A program made the position numbers and the translations under genes. DNA of 64,000 bases from Polytrichum commune (taxonomy: Eukaryota > Streptophyta > Polytrichopsida > Polytrichales > Polytrichaceae): assembly GCA_950295325.1 (NCBI GenBank), contig OX485805.1, positions 45,098,758 through 45,162,757 on the forward strand. The letters are read 5' to 3'. The notes beneath the pieces were generated by a model that saw nothing but the letters and a program-made list of their open reading frames with translations, was not told the origin of the DNA and ran no database searches. Below, piece by piece: positions 25,601-38,055 of this stretch. The stretch's first letter is position 1, and each line of letters begins with the position of its first letter.

Positions 25601-26089
25601 GAGGAGCTCCATTTCGCAGGATGTCGAGCATTGAAAACGATCCCAGAAAGCTTTGGCAACTTGACGAAACTCAAAATACTGCGCATGTTTGAATGTGACG
25701 CTTTGGAGGAGTTCCCTGTTGGAGTAAGCAACCTCGTAGCCCTAGAGGAGCTCCATTTTGCAAGATCTCAGGCATTGAAAATGATCCCGGAAAGCTTTCG
25801 CAACTTGACGAATCTAAAAATACTGCGCATGTTTGAATGTGAGGCTTTGGAGGAGTTCCCTGTTGGAGTATGCAACCTCGTAGCGCTGGAGGAGCTCCAT
25901 TTCGCAGGATGTCGAGCATTGAAAACGATCCCAGAAAGCTTTGGCAATTTGACGAAACTCAAAATACTGCGCATGCCAAAGCAACCTCGGAGCGCTGGAG
26001 GAGCTCCATTTCCCAGGATGTCAGGCATTGCAAACAATCCCGGAAAGCTTTGGAAACTTGACGAAACTGAAAATACTGCGCATGTTTGA
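19692..26089 (+). CDS. Kinase-NB-ARC-LRR immune receptor (PNL type)
   Basis: Three exons, 19692-21317, 21448-22509 and 22664-26089, all joined in phase 0 with GT/AG introns (130 and 154 bp), giving about 2037 residues. Residues 1-200 form a Cys-containing, probably helical region. The kinase (about 205-465) has K230, E246, HRDLKPGN (320-327), DFG (350) and APE (377-379). Its glycine loop is degenerate (VLGRSNNMCVF), so activity is uncertain. A hydrophobic segment lies near 487-513. NB-ARC has GMGGSGKST (579-587), kinase-2 ILIVVDNV (651-658), GLPL (743-746), TNL-like FLDIACFF (803-810) and an MHD variant IHD (860-862). Diverged LRRs then lead into a uniform 48-residue repeat array. Kinase-NB-LRR receptors are described from mosses; nucleotide-controlled immune signalling in the cytoplasm is inferred. 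The stop at 26089 follows a frameshift, so the original C-terminus was probably longer. Confidence 0.85.
21318..21447 (+). other. Intron 1 of the receptor gene
   Basis: Donor AAG|GTAAGC and acceptor TTGTAG|GTC. Removing it joins SMK to VNNDDNMKE in phase 0, linking the kinase exon to the NB-ARC exon as one gene. Confidence 0.8.
22510..22663 (+). other. Intron 2 of the receptor gene
   Basis: Donor AAAG|GTATAT and acceptor TATGTAG|GGC. Splicing gives NRCKEKGIELVQGLSIT, a normal NB-ARC to LRR linker, in phase 0. It separates the NB-ARC exon from the LRR exon. Confidence 0.8.
23200..25970 (+). repeat. 144-bp tandem array encoding paired LRRs (19 units)
   Basis: Each unit codes 48 residues, two LRRs of 24. 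The first has the form NLTKLKILRMFECEALEEFP and the second NLVALEELHFAGCRALKTIP. Nineteen units are in frame within exon 3. Units 14-16 repeat the order of units 2-4; the marker ACGGTCCAGG recurs at 23621 and 25349, exactly 12 units (1728 bp) apart. Variation is concentrated at a few positions (RM/YM, F/S/Y, E/K/Q, HFAG/HFAR/HFTK/RFGT), which suggests expansion by unequal exchange. Confidence 0.9.
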
Positions 26090-27702
26090 ATGCGAGGCTT
26101 TGGAGGAGTTCCCTGTTGGAGTAAGCAACCTGGTAGCCCTAGAGGAGCTCAATTTTGGGACCTGTCGGGCATTGAAAACGATCTCAGAAAGCTTTGGGAA
26201 CTTGACGAAACTGCAAATTTTGTACATGTCTGAATGCGAGGCTTTGGAGGAGTTCCCTGTTGGAGTAAGCAACCTCGTAGCTCGGGGGGGGGGCAATGTG
26301 TTAAAAAGATAAGGATATAGGTGCGAACAACCACTATTTTATAGGGGGGTATTACTTTCATTTTTTTTTTTTTCGCATGCTATCATTATATAAATTTATA
26401 CTTTGGCTTAATACAAAAATGGCTTGCATTACTTATAATTCCAAATTACCTATTATTCCATACCCTATAGTATTTTAAAGATGTCCAATGCCATTTTTGA
26501 TACCCTATATTACTCTTAAGTCCAATTATAATTTTTTGCCCCCATGTTTTTAAAATACCCTATCATTTGTTCGCACGTATATTGCTACCCCCCCCCCCCC
26601 AAGCCTCGTAGCCCTAGAGGAGCTCCATTTCGCAGGATGTCGGGCATTGAAAACGATCCCATAAAGCTTTGGCAACTTGACGAAACTGAAAGTACTGCGC
26701 ATGTTTGAATGTGAGGCTTTGGAGGAGTTCCCTGTTGGAGTAAGCAACCCATGTAGCCCTGGAGGAGCTCAATTTCGCGACATGTCGGGCATTGAAAACG
26801 ATCCCGGAAAGCTTTGGCAACTTGACGAAATTAAAAATACTGCACATGTTTGAATGTGACGCTGTGGAGGAGTTCCTGTTGGAGGAAGTAACCTCGTAGC
26901 CCTGGAGGAGCTCAATTTTGGGACTTGTCGGGCATTGAAAAGGATTCTCGAAAGCTTTGGCAACTTGACGAAACTGAAAATATTGTGCATGTTTGAATGC
27001 GAGGCTTTGAAGGAGTTCCCTGTTGGAGTAAGCAACCTTGTAAAGTTGGAGGATCTACATTTCGGGACTTGTTGGGCATTGAAAAGGCTTTTGGAAAGCT
27101 TTGGCAACTTGACGAAACTCTAAATTTTATACATGTCTGAATGCGAGGGTTTGGAAGAGTTCCTTGTTGGACTAAGCAACCTCGTAGCCCTGGAGGAGGT
27201 CCATTTCGCAAGATGTCAGGCATTGAAAACGATCCCGGAAAGCTTTGGCAACTTGACGAAACTAAAAATACTACGCATGTTTGAATGTGACGCTTTGGAG
27301 GAGTTCCCTGTTGGAGTATGCAACCTGGTAGCCCTGGAGGAGCTCAATTTGGGACTTGTCGGGCATTGAAAAGGATCCCGGAAAGCTTTGGCAACTTGAC
27401 GAAACTTAAAAAATACTGCGCATGTTTGAATGCGAGGCTTTGGAGGAGTTCCCTGTTGGAGTAAGCAACCTCGTAGCCCTGGAGGAGCTCCATTTCGCAA
27501 GATGTCGGGCATTGAAAAGGATCCCAGAAAGCTTTGGCAACTTGACGAAACTAAAAGTACTGCGCATGTTTGAATGTGAGGCTTTGAAAGAGTTTCTTGT
27601 TGGAGGAAGTAACCTCGTAGCCCTGGAAGAGCTCAATTTCATGAGATGTCGGACATTGAAAATCCGCTGCAAAAGAAAAAGGTGCTATCTCCAAGGCTAG
27701 AT
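26090..27702 (+). pseudogene. Broken 3' continuation of the LRR array
   Basis: About nine more 144-bp units follow the stop at 26089. The frame was lost by a net 35-bp deletion near 25976 (GCATG joined to CCAAAGCAACC). Further damage includes the MITE at 26281-26603, small indels (about 26750, 26875, 27411) and a stop near 27121. LRR peptides such as FGNLTKLKILRMFECEA reappear in other frames to about 27660. The gene once probably extended here; alternatively this is a shed tail of the array. The sequence ends with KIRCKRKRCYLQG before a stop at 27702. Confidence 0.75.
26281..26603. mobile_element. MITE with CTYGGGG ends inserted in the LRR array, copy A
   Basis: 323 bp with left end CTCGGGGGGG and right end, inverted, CTTGGGGGGG. 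An exact 8-bp target duplication CCTCGTAG (26273-26280, 26604-26611) comes from the LRR repeat itself. Removing the insert restores the array. TGCGAACA occurs inverted near both ends. Copy B is at 33260-33593. Eight-base duplications suggest hAT; non-autonomous. Confidence 0.85.
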
Positions 27703-28049
27703 AGGCCATAGTAGGCATAAGGTTTTGGGCCATAGCCAAGATGATTTTGGGTTGCATTTATCAATGGATGTGTGGTGTTAGCATGCTATTTGATTTACAC
27801 GCCATACGTTGTATATTTTATTTGCAATAAGTGTCATATGATTTCCCCATCAATATGATCTAATGTTTGGATTGTCCTACGTAAACCATCTCGATATGAG
27901 TGCTTTATTGGTTCCTTGATATGAACACCCACTTCAAAGTATTTGCATCTTACAATAATCTCCAATATTTGTGTCATTTTATCCATGTTCTTCTATTTGT
28001 AAATGTCTCAAAATGCCCAAAAATCCCAAATTAACGAATATAGTGTTCT
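27703..28049. other. Non-coding spacer after the LRR array
   Basis: AT-rich, no coding or RNA signal seen. A polyadenylation region is possible but not assigned. Confidence 0.35.
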
Positions 28050-28808
28050 CTGATTCTTTAAGTTGAAAAGACAATCTTTATGATTTGCAATTGGTAGCAC
28101 GATGAGATGATGCTTGTTAGAAAGGTGATTATTTTACCATTTTCTGTGATATAAACAATGGGATTGTTATACCGAGCTCGAATCCATGCGAGGCTCTTTC
28201 GCATCCCATAGGGCACCACATGGAGCCATTCTGAAGCTGCCTGCGATCACATACATAAGGGCGGATAAAAACTTCAAATAACTAGTGAAATTGTTTGTGT
28301 ACACTTGTCCATTTTTGGTTTGATGATATTTGACAAGGCGATGCAATGTTTAAATTACAGAATCTGAGATCTTAAAGCACCTAAATATTAGATCACATCT
28401 TTAGGTGGGTGCAAGCACGGTATAGTGGACAAATCCACATCCCTGCTTAGTGTTCAGTGAAAGTGATTCAAAACTATACAATAATTTTGAATCTTGTGAC
28501 GAAAAAAACATACATTTTAAAAACATATTGATCTACAAAGCCGAGCAATTTATGATGACCAAAAATTTTTCAAGAAAAGTCTACATGTTTCAAAAGATGG
28601 TGCAAGTAGTGTGCAAGTAGGTGATATTGAACAAGTGACTATCCAAAATTTGTTTAAAATGATAAAATTACATAAAATTAATGGTGTTCTACAAACTTTT
28701 GTGATGGCGCCCTCAAGTGGATAATGAATTCAAGGAATGTAAAAATTTTGCAACTTCAAAATAAGTAAGGTCATGAAATCTACGTTTAGAACTAGACTCA
28801 ACCATTTG
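28050..28808 (+). repeat. Dispersed repeat R1, copy B
   Basis: Match to 1411-2290, missing about 124 bp present in that copy. Same orientation. No coding sequence or terminal repeats recognised. Confidence 0.75.
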
Positions 28809-29406
28809 CTTTTGAGCATCACTTTTGATGCTAAGTATTGAAGATCTCAACTTGATATTCTACATTTGAATATTTAACACAACAATAGAGGTCATTATAA
28901 ATAAAATTCCAATTTGAATAACACTTTGCTACTACTTTTAGGCCTTTGACCAAAAACATGATGATTTTAGTATACCGGAGCAATTTTTTGGTCCACTTTA
29001 CCATGCTTGCACCCCGGTGGGGCAATCACCTTCTATGTGGAAGAAACTTGAGTGATAATCCCTATGGAGAAAATAAAAACCCCAACAACTTAGGTAGACA
29101 ACCCTTATTTGGTTATTTTTCTTAATCAGACACCTACATTTAAGTGGTATATGGTTTTTTATGCGGTTCCAAGAACGCATACCAAAAGGACATGTGTTTA
29201 AAAGAATATGAAATGTGTGTACTAATATGATATTATTTTAGATCCAATAGTCAAATTACTTGGGGGAGACCTATATGACCATGTGATAAACACAATAATT
29301 TTCAATTTGAGATCGACAAAGATATTCATATGAGCTCTAAATATCATGAGGAAAGTGGCCACAACCTCAATTGGGATTTGCTAGCTATCATGTACTTACC
29401 ACATGT
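28809..29406. other. Non-coding stretch
   Basis: Short open frames without domains; nothing supportable. Confidence 0.35.
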
Positions 29407-29414
29407 CTCATATT

Positions 29415-29933
29415 CACGGGTAGATCACTCTAAGGCATTTTTGTGCACCACGTGCGGCTGGTGGTTTTTTGTTTTGGGGCTATTTACCTTCAAGGGTTGA
29501 ATTAAAACCTCCCTATAATTACTTAAATTTCAAAAATGGCCCATTTGTTTGCACCCTTCCATTACTTATATTGTCCAAGTCACTGTAATTTTTTGTACTC
29601 TATATTCCTTTTAACGACGGCGCGTTCCCTTTTCATCCATTTTTGGACAGACGAAAATCCCAATTATCATCCATCCCCGTGAGTCCTAAACCCATTTACA
29701 TACCATACTAAACATACCTTCTAGGATCCTTATCTTCAGCCCCTATATTAATGTTACAAAAAAATAATGGCCCACGTTTTATGTCCATCTAACTTACTTA
29801 TAATGGGATTGTCTACATTTAATGGCCCCTTCATTATTTAGAATTTCTTTATAATTTTTATTTCAAATGATTTTAATCCTCTCTATATTATGCCGCACAT
29901 TGTTTTTAAAATGCACTAAGTGATCTACCCGTG
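29415..29933. mobile_element. hAT-like MITE, family CACGGGTAG, copy 3 (inverted)
   Basis: 519 bp, reverse orientation relative to 5227-5724. Ends CACGGGTAGATCACT and its complement. Exact 8-bp target duplication CTCATATT (29407-29414, 29934-29941). This is the cleanest member and fixes the family boundaries. Confidence 0.9.
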
Positions 29934-29941
29934 CTCATATT

Positions 29942-30452
29942 CTAGGAGAAATGGGCAAAATCGGAAAAAGTAACCACTTAGGGTGAATTTCCATGCAGGC
30001 CGCTCACCCACTAGATTCTAGATAATAATGGGTCGGAGGTGTCACATGCAGTTAAGCACAAGCCATCAGCCAACCATAATCTCGCAACCCGCTAGAATGT
30101 GAAGGGCCGTGGACACGGGCCGCTAGATTTCCATGCGCCCATTAAAGAATCTTTAACCTACAAGTGCCGGTCACTGAAGGATTAAGATTGGTTGAAGACT
30201 CAAGAGAACCAATGTTGGTCTAGAACTCCATCCTTGATAACCAGGAGGAGGAGGTTAGTAGATGGGCCTGGATTTGAGAAGATGGGAGTAGCTAATGGCC
30301 ACATAGGAACCCTACCCTTTCAAATTCCCTCTACATTTGGGCAGGTTTGCTCTTATTCACACTAGAATGTGGTGGACACGCAACCGACATGGAAACTCAC
30401 CCTTAGTAATTAAGACCCATCTACATTAAGTAGGAGTGAGGAATGCACTTAC
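29942..30452. other. Non-coding sequence replacing the 3' half of the GH1 gene
   Basis: No exon for the conserved C-terminal half of GH1 enzymes (including the nucleophile motif) was found here on the minus strand. Confidence 0.4.
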
Positions 30453-32660
30453 GAGTGAAGGTCACACGATTATCGTTAGAAGCACTTGATTTGTTGACTG
30501 GCATACTGTGATGTGTAATGGTTGAATCCTACAAAATCGTAAGAACCTTTGATCCGGTCCTTTTCTTCAGCTGTGAATCGAGGCAACCGTGTTTCCAGGC
30601 CCAGCTGCATTGATTTGGGATATTCCCCAAAGAAAATGGGATCCAGAAACCTACAGCAGTGACACCACGTGAAAATTCTTGGATTAACTTAATTAGTATA
30701 GATATGTATAAATGAAGTTGAAGCTCACAAAAACTTAAAGCATAACCTGATACCGAGAACAATTTGAAGAACTGAACACTCACCAGCCAAGCTCAAATTC
30801 CATGGCCCTATTTGACGCATTGCGATCTACAGAGTTATTTTGAAGAGGCTCATACCAGGCAGAATCCACTGTCATTCCTATGACACCATGCTGATACTTC
30901 TGTATCGTAGCAATACAAGTAAGATATATATAGCATTGGAGATTCACTCCCCGCACTTCAAACATACTTTGCAATTCATGAGTTCAGGTGCATGACTAAC
31001 TTGGATGCATGAAATTACGTTATAATTTGCAAGTCAGGGGTTCTGCAAATATTTCTGGTGTTAATATTGGATTACCTTGAATTCACTTTGATAAATCCTC
31101 ACAGCTTCTGCATGCCCATTTAGACAACACTGTGCAACTATGTAAGGCTCCGTCAACAAATTTCTTGCAGTGCAATTTCCATAAGCTGGAGAACACCGGC
31201 CGGGGGCCAATGTTCCTAAGGAATATCCCTGATTTGCAAATTCGTGGACCTCATTAAACGTGATCCAGTGCTTCACGCGATCACCAAACAATTGAAATGA
31301 TAAACACGCAAATTCCGCAAACACGTCACTGCAATCAATGCATACAACGCTAGAAGAACCATGCATGACCCTCAGGTTGGGGGAAACTCTTGTGCGATTG
31401 CAAGGACCACGTGCGATGGTGGGGTGTTCTGAAGGAGGCTATGAAGCAATGTGCACGTTCATTGGATATTTAGCATATTTGGTGAATATCATTAGAATCT
31501 ATATATTTTATCTTCAAAAAAGAATCTTTGATACCCTAAAATTAAACTAGAAATCTATCACTTTTACTTTGAAATCTCAATTGAGACCCTATCTTTTGTC
31601 ACGCCACATATTCTAGTGGAAACATCGGGCACCCCCTCCCCCCCTTGGCATGATCATCATTTGTGCTAGTCGTGGTTCATTTGCTTGGAGGATGAACCCG
31701 GGGAGGGCACTCATACATGTATTTAATAACCCATCTGCGACGGAAGGGTATTTATCATGGGGCTATTTATCTAAGAAATTGGAATTCTTTACACCCTATC
31801 AATACATATAAATCTAAATTTTGTCATTTTAGATGACCCTATTTGTATTTATAAAGTCGCAACTGAACTAGTTTCTAGAACCCTATGTTCCTTATAATTT
31901 TTATATTTGACCCCATGAATGACAACTCATAGGACTCTTGAAAGTTTGTAGTAAAAATTCAATAAACCATGTCTAGATTGAAGACATCAAACAATGTACC
32001 AAAACATAAAAACTTGAAGCATTATTAGGACCTCCTATTGTTCCAAAACATACATCAAACAATGTTCAAATCAAACAAACTTGAAGCAAGTAAACTTGAG
32101 AGAAGCACCAAAATAAAACGAATGAAGACAAGATTCTACTACTAGAACTCCGAAAACCGCACACAACCACAAAATGCACGTCAAGAACTTCAACACCAAA
32201 TCATGCCTCACAAGTAGCGCTGCATTGGCGCAAGCAACCCTAGGCAAAAATCAAAGATACAACGCACAAAGCAAAGAACACCAAAACACTCGTCATCCAA
32301 ATTTTTCATTCAGGACTTTGGATTGAAAATGGATAGTTTTTCATCCATTGACCACCATAAAATGCATTATATACCTCTGCCTCAATATTTTTTTCTCTAC
32401 CTACTATTCCCAACCCTATTTTAGATTGAAAGAATTAGATAAATTGATGCATTATATGGTACCCTTATTTTTTTATACACACAACTTTGTAATTGAAGAG
32501 GTGCTTCATTATATCGAAGAATTGTATAAATTTTATCACAAATGAATAAAAAATACCCTACATTCTTTCTCACATGGTTTAATAAATTTTCGCGAGTGCC
32601 CTCCCCGGGAGGATGAATCAGCTTGGAAACATCATGTCTAAATTGGAGCAAAAAGACTTA

Positions 32661-32777
<117 letters not shown>

Positions 32778-32869
32778 TCAACACAAACATCTTGAGGTAG
32801 ATCATATATGATTTTGCCACATCTAATCATCTTTAATCTAGAGTTTTTGGACTCATGAGTCGTTGTGGA

Positions 32870-33807
32870 ATTGAAAAGATAGTATGAACTAGGTGTTGAA
32901 TGCGAGGAGCCTTGCCACAAATTGTGGTAGGCATTCGACCTACCAAGATGCAAATTTAGCTAAAAAGTAGGTATTGGGTGCCCGCTTACAACCAATGACA
33001 CAACGACACATGTCCATTACCAAAATAATGGTCAGGCCATGACAATGTCATCAATCACTAGTAGGAATATGCCTCCTCATATCCAATCAAAAATAGACAT
33101 GTCACCAACATCATTTGGCATGATGACCACATACATATGATGATCATTATATATGGTCATTCTTAGTTGTCATTAGGGTATTGACATGATAGTGTGAACT
33201 ATTTAGTGGATGTGAAGAGCCTTGCCATTGATTGAAGTAGGCATTCAGCCTACTCGGGCCTTGGGGGCGGCAGTGTGTTGAAAAGTTAAGCATATAGGTG
33301 CGAACAACCACTATTTTATAGGGGGGTATTACTTTCAATTCTCTTCTTTTTTTCACATGCTATGATTATGTAAATTTCTACTTTGGCTTAATACAAAAAT
33401 AGTTTGCATTACTTATAATTCCAAATTACCTATTATTCCATACCCTATAGTACTTTAAAGATGTCTAGTGCCATTTTTGATACCCTATATTACTCTTAAG
33501 TCCATTTATAATTTTTTGCCCCCATGTTTTTAAAAGACCCTATCATTTGTTCGCACGTATATTGCTACTCCAACCAATGACTACCCCCCCGAGACTCGGG
33601 CGCGTTAGCGACAAAGTAGGTATTGGGTGCCTACTACAACTAAATGACAAGGCGACATGTGTTCATTATCAAAGATAATGGTCATGCCATGTCAAGGCCA
33701 TGACATATAGATGACATATGTCTCCTCATATCCAATCCAAAATAGACAATACAACCAAAATCGCTTGACATGATGACTACATGTATATAATGATCATTGT
33801 AGGCTAT
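32870..33807 (+). repeat. Two-copy direct repeat in a GH1 intron
   Basis: About 290 bp at 32870-33160 is repeated at 33181-33807; the second copy is split by the MITE at 33260-33593. Shared marks are GAGCCTTGCCA, AGTAGGTATTGGGTGCC and CTCCTCATATCCAATC. It enlarges intron 5 of the GH1 pseudogene. Confidence 0.6.
33260..33593. mobile_element. MITE with CTYGGGG ends, copy B
   Basis: 334 bp. Left CTTGGGGGCGG, right end inverted CTCGGGGGGG. Exact 8-bp target duplication ACTCGGGC (33252-33259, 33594-33601). The core is nearly identical to 26300-26590. Lies in intron 5 of the GH1 pseudogene. Confidence 0.9.
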
Positions 33808-35320
33808 TGCAAATAACTACATTTATTAGATTGTATGTGCACATATCTATGATACAAGCATATTGGCCCATGATGTAAGATGGAGAAAGAATTCTTACGA
33901 TGCGCTCGAAGAGCATTGATTAGTTTATTGTAGTATTTCACACCTTCCCAATTCACTTTTCCAGTACCGTCTGGCATACACATGACAAGTGAAATACTCC
34001 TTGTCAACAATCCAATGTTAACAAAGGCTTGGATTAAATGATGTATGCTACTTTTTATACTGTTGAATTTATCCTTGCGATTACAGGAAACAAGAGAATC
34101 ATTTATGATCATTCACATACATGGGAGGATGCGGGACCATGCAATTGAAAAGCGGTATGCATCCATGCCCAAATCTTTCATCAACCAGATGTCCTCCTGC
34201 ACAACATTAACATTCCATTCACAAATTGTCTTCAAATACCGTAAATTGAGAAATGTAAAATTCATAGCACGTGAGAAAATGGTCCCATACTTCTTTGCAC
34301 TCTTCTGTCAAACAGAATTTTATGACAGAAAGAAAATATGGTCATGAAACACAACTCATGCAAATACCTCAAAACGGTGATATTGGTCAACAGCAATGTC
34401 TCCATTGGTGTTCCCAAGAATTTTCCCTGCAGGTTTGGAGGCAAAAATACTCGCAGTCAATTAGTTCTGGTGGACAACTGACTCGACTTGTTGGCTATTC
34501 TGTATTTATCATCACGTTTACACATCCAGGCGAAATACTTGCAACAAATCTGAGATTTAAACGTACGCGTATGGCATTCTCAAGAGATCAAAACATCCTT
34601 GTAAAAATCACCTTCCGTGTCACTGTAGGTGTCGCAAATACTGCGACCTTTGCCATCTTCCATAGCTGCTCCTTCATACTGCAGCGCAAGCCATGTGACA
34701 GTTTGCAACAAATCATTTCATGCATCCCACATTATGAAACTCGAAACTAAGATGTGTGCATCTCGGCTCTCTAAAGCAAGCTCAGATCAAGGGTTGTCGG
34801 TTTTTATTTTATTTTGTTTTCACAAAAGGAACTCACTCTTGTTCTTACAATACTCATCACACTCCAGCTGCAAAAGCACCACTGAAATATTCCACAACAC
34901 TCCAACAAATTGCATTCTCACCCAGGATTTCTAAAGCAGCCTGGGATCGAGTACCAAGCTCCGATTAAAATGTCCGTCCCTAACATTGGGATAATGATAA
35001 ATAAACATGACAGCTGCAAGTTGAATGAACATCGGTGAGCACATCCAAGTAGTAGATTAATAATTTGAATTGTGCATGTCTATATCAACACAACTTGGAA
35101 ATGAGAGTCCCACCTGATATGCAGAGCTCGAAGTCCCAAACACAAAGTGCTTTGGAAACGAGCTTCGTTGGACTTTGCGCAGCTGGCCAGAGGTGGAGTT
35201 GAAATTTTGAGCTTGGGTTTTGGTTGCAGCCTGTGCAGGAATCACAAATCGTGTGGCTAAAATCATGAAACTGATGAATAGACGCATCAAATCTGCCACA
35301 CTACAACAACCTGCAGCCAT

Positions 35321-37846
35321 TTTGTTGTTGAAGCAATTATAGTCCCGGATGCATTGCAACCTGGATTGAGTTGTTTCTACAATATGGCCCACAATCAGGC
35401 TGGTTTTATCACAGAACTAATGTATGTCTAATAATAGCATTTGCTAGGTGAACTATAACTGAGCTATAACTATATTATGAGTCATTGCAAGCAATTACAT
35501 CCTGTAAATGACTCGCATGCAATACCTAGAGAACACAAGCAGCACTAGTAGTAGTAGATAAAACTTAATACTTACTGGATTTTTGTACTGAAGAATGGCA
35601 TGGCGCCACAGCCTCACGATTTTAGGTCACTCTACGTGTTCATTTGTTTTGCGAGTAACCAGCTAAAATGTACTCTTGTGTTGATGTAGTCTTACACCAG
35701 GGCAGACCTCTTTAGGGGCACACAAAAGTGATGCTTCTTTCTGAATTCCCCCCTTTTTCCTCTTTCAAGTTCTCTATCCTTTCCTTGTTCTTTGAATAAA
35801 TGCATGATTCCGTCGTATGCAATGAGCCTAACGTATTCTATATCCACTTCTTCCATAATAATTTATTGAAGTAAAGTTGGACTTTATTGAAGGTCAAAAT
35901 TAGTTTTCGATGTCACTTCATATAGGGTCAAGTGCTCTCTTGGGAGAAGTGAGGAATGAGCACTGAGTGATGCACGGTAACTTGTAGAAAATTCAAGATA
36001 ACACAAATTTGGAATGTCACTTAGTGGTGGCACTTATTGAGTTTGTGCATGTGAGACCATCGAATGTTCTCAACAAGGCGGTTTGTGCATCAGTTGTCTC
36101 ATTGGCAAGTGGAACCAAACTTGTAAATTAATCAAGAAAAAATGAATTCCCCAAAAAGAATGACAATTGTTATAAGCTCAATTCTATATGTAGAGCCATT
36201 CATGCATTTTTTTTTCTTCTACTAAATTTCATGAGAGATAGCAATTCCTCATTGTTTATAATGTTGTAGTACTAAGATATGTCCAAACCCATTAGGTATC
36301 CTAACATGTTAAATATATGAAACATATTGATAAATAATGAGAGTTTGATTCAATGTCTCATTCAAAACTATCAAAATCATAGCCATATGTGGAATTCCAT
36401 GGACATATTCATCCATACAACTCAAGCAACTCCAAATTATGGAATAGACCTTGGTCTCATTTTGCTTCAATATGAATTTGAAGTGAAGGTGAGAGGAGTT
36501 TAGTGTTAATATGTTGAGGATGAATAGATTTGAGCAATATGTTGTACCTAGTGGGATGGTTCTAAGAGGTAACCTAACTAGTCGTGATTGTGATTTGCGT
36601 GGAGAATCCATGCCTCGGGTGCCACTCATGAAGACATTTAAAATCGTTGTGGAACAAATATATGGTTCCGTCACTTGTGGGGCTTCCAAATAATTTTTAT
36701 AATTGATTTCTTTAAAGATATAAACATGATCCATGAATCTGGTATTTGGGTATTTTTATAAATCTTTATAAATCTTTCTTGATTTTATTCTCTAGATTTA
36801 TTTAGAGTGTTGTCATGTGATGCATGTGATGAATGGTCAAATATGAAAGGTCAATGATGAAATGTCTTACTAATTGCTAGTTTTATTTAAATGTGAAAGG
36901 TTATAATAGATATGATTCAGGTTTGAAAATGTAAACATATCTGGAGAATATGGAAAAACAACCTTTGAATGCATTGGAGCATAACCATCAAGTAATCAAA
37001 TAAGGTTTATACGCTTGAACTGCCTATGAAAAGCAAATAAATTTTATGAATAATATTAGATGATAAGAGGGGATTTTTGCATGGACTTTGTCAATGCAAA
37101 ACAAAAATCACATGAAAAAAATTTAAATGAGAAGTTAAAAGAGAAGAAGATGTGAAGGCTTGACATTTAGAGTTGAATAAAAATAAAAATATAATTTATA
37201 AATATAATTGATGGAGGAGGGCATTTTTGCATGGCTAATGTGGATTAATTTCTTAAAATTAAAAAAAAATGGTTTTAAACGACAGGAATGCTTGACACAT
37301 AAAATAGAAGAAGATAAAATAAAACATTGATGAAAAGTAATTGATGAAAGGAGGCCATTTTTGCATGGTATTTGTGGATAACAAAACAATTAGAAAAATG
37401 TAAATAGAAAGTTAAAAGAGAAGAAGACATGGCTATCAAACCACATTGAAGATATATTTAATTTATGCGAACGCCTAAGTTTATGAGGCCTGCACTGTAT
37501 GGTTGTCATCCAAGCTACAGTCGCTCTAGGGGACACTTATTGCAAGTTGCTTATGCCATGCTTGTCCTCGAAGTTCGAACCATGTCATATCCATGCGTCA
37601 CTCGGGACTGCAACATGACATGATTGATTGCCAAAAATTGAAGTCGGTAAATGTATATTCGTGGTGTGTGAGCATGATGATTGTTGCATTACAATTTAAA
37701 TGCCTTCTACTTGTATTATCTTCTATTGCAATCATTATGAATGGACTTATGCAACTAAGGTGACGACATGGCATGGGTGATAGGAGAAAGCATGCATGAC
37801 TATCAACTTAAAAGGACTTTTCCCCTCCTTTTCTTAAAGCTACAAT
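35321..37846. other. AT-rich non-coding region upstream of the GH1 pseudogene
   Basis: Three degenerate repeats of about 145 bp carry the motif GGCATTTTTGCATGG or variants (near 37070, 37215, 37358), with GAAGTTAAAAGAGAAGAAGA nearby. No gene supported. Confidence 0.4.
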
Positions 37847-38055
37847 TTTTGTCTAATTAGTGTGGGTTATCATTTGAAGTTATGCATTGCTAAGTATTTT
37901 TTTAATGAGATTTTTTTTATCCAAATAATATAAGTGGTTGGTATGCACAGTGAAGAATATGATATAACTTAGTTGGTAAATAATGATAATATCACTATAA
38001 AGTTATGACAATGAGTGGCTCCAAATGGTAACCTTGGCACACTAATTAGACAAAA
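37847..38055. mobile_element. Foldback MITE, second member
   Basis: About 209 bp. Left TTTTGTCTAATTAGTGTG, right end its reverse complement. Interior shares GATATAACTTA and TTGGTAA-AATGATA with the element at 7212-7432. No target duplication confirmed. Confidence 0.65.

Noticed and set aside
23128..25731. Very long antisense open frames (468 and 301 residues) opposite the LRR array
   Set aside because: The 144-bp unit is a multiple of three and lacks stops in those frames, so open frames arise automatically. The products have no domain.
23200..25970. CRISPR-like regular repeats
   Set aside because: Units are contiguous coding LRRs without spacers, in a plant genome.
30529..30783. 84-residue minus-strand frame
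   Set aside because: Wrong frame across an intron and exons 8-9 of the GH1 pseudogene.
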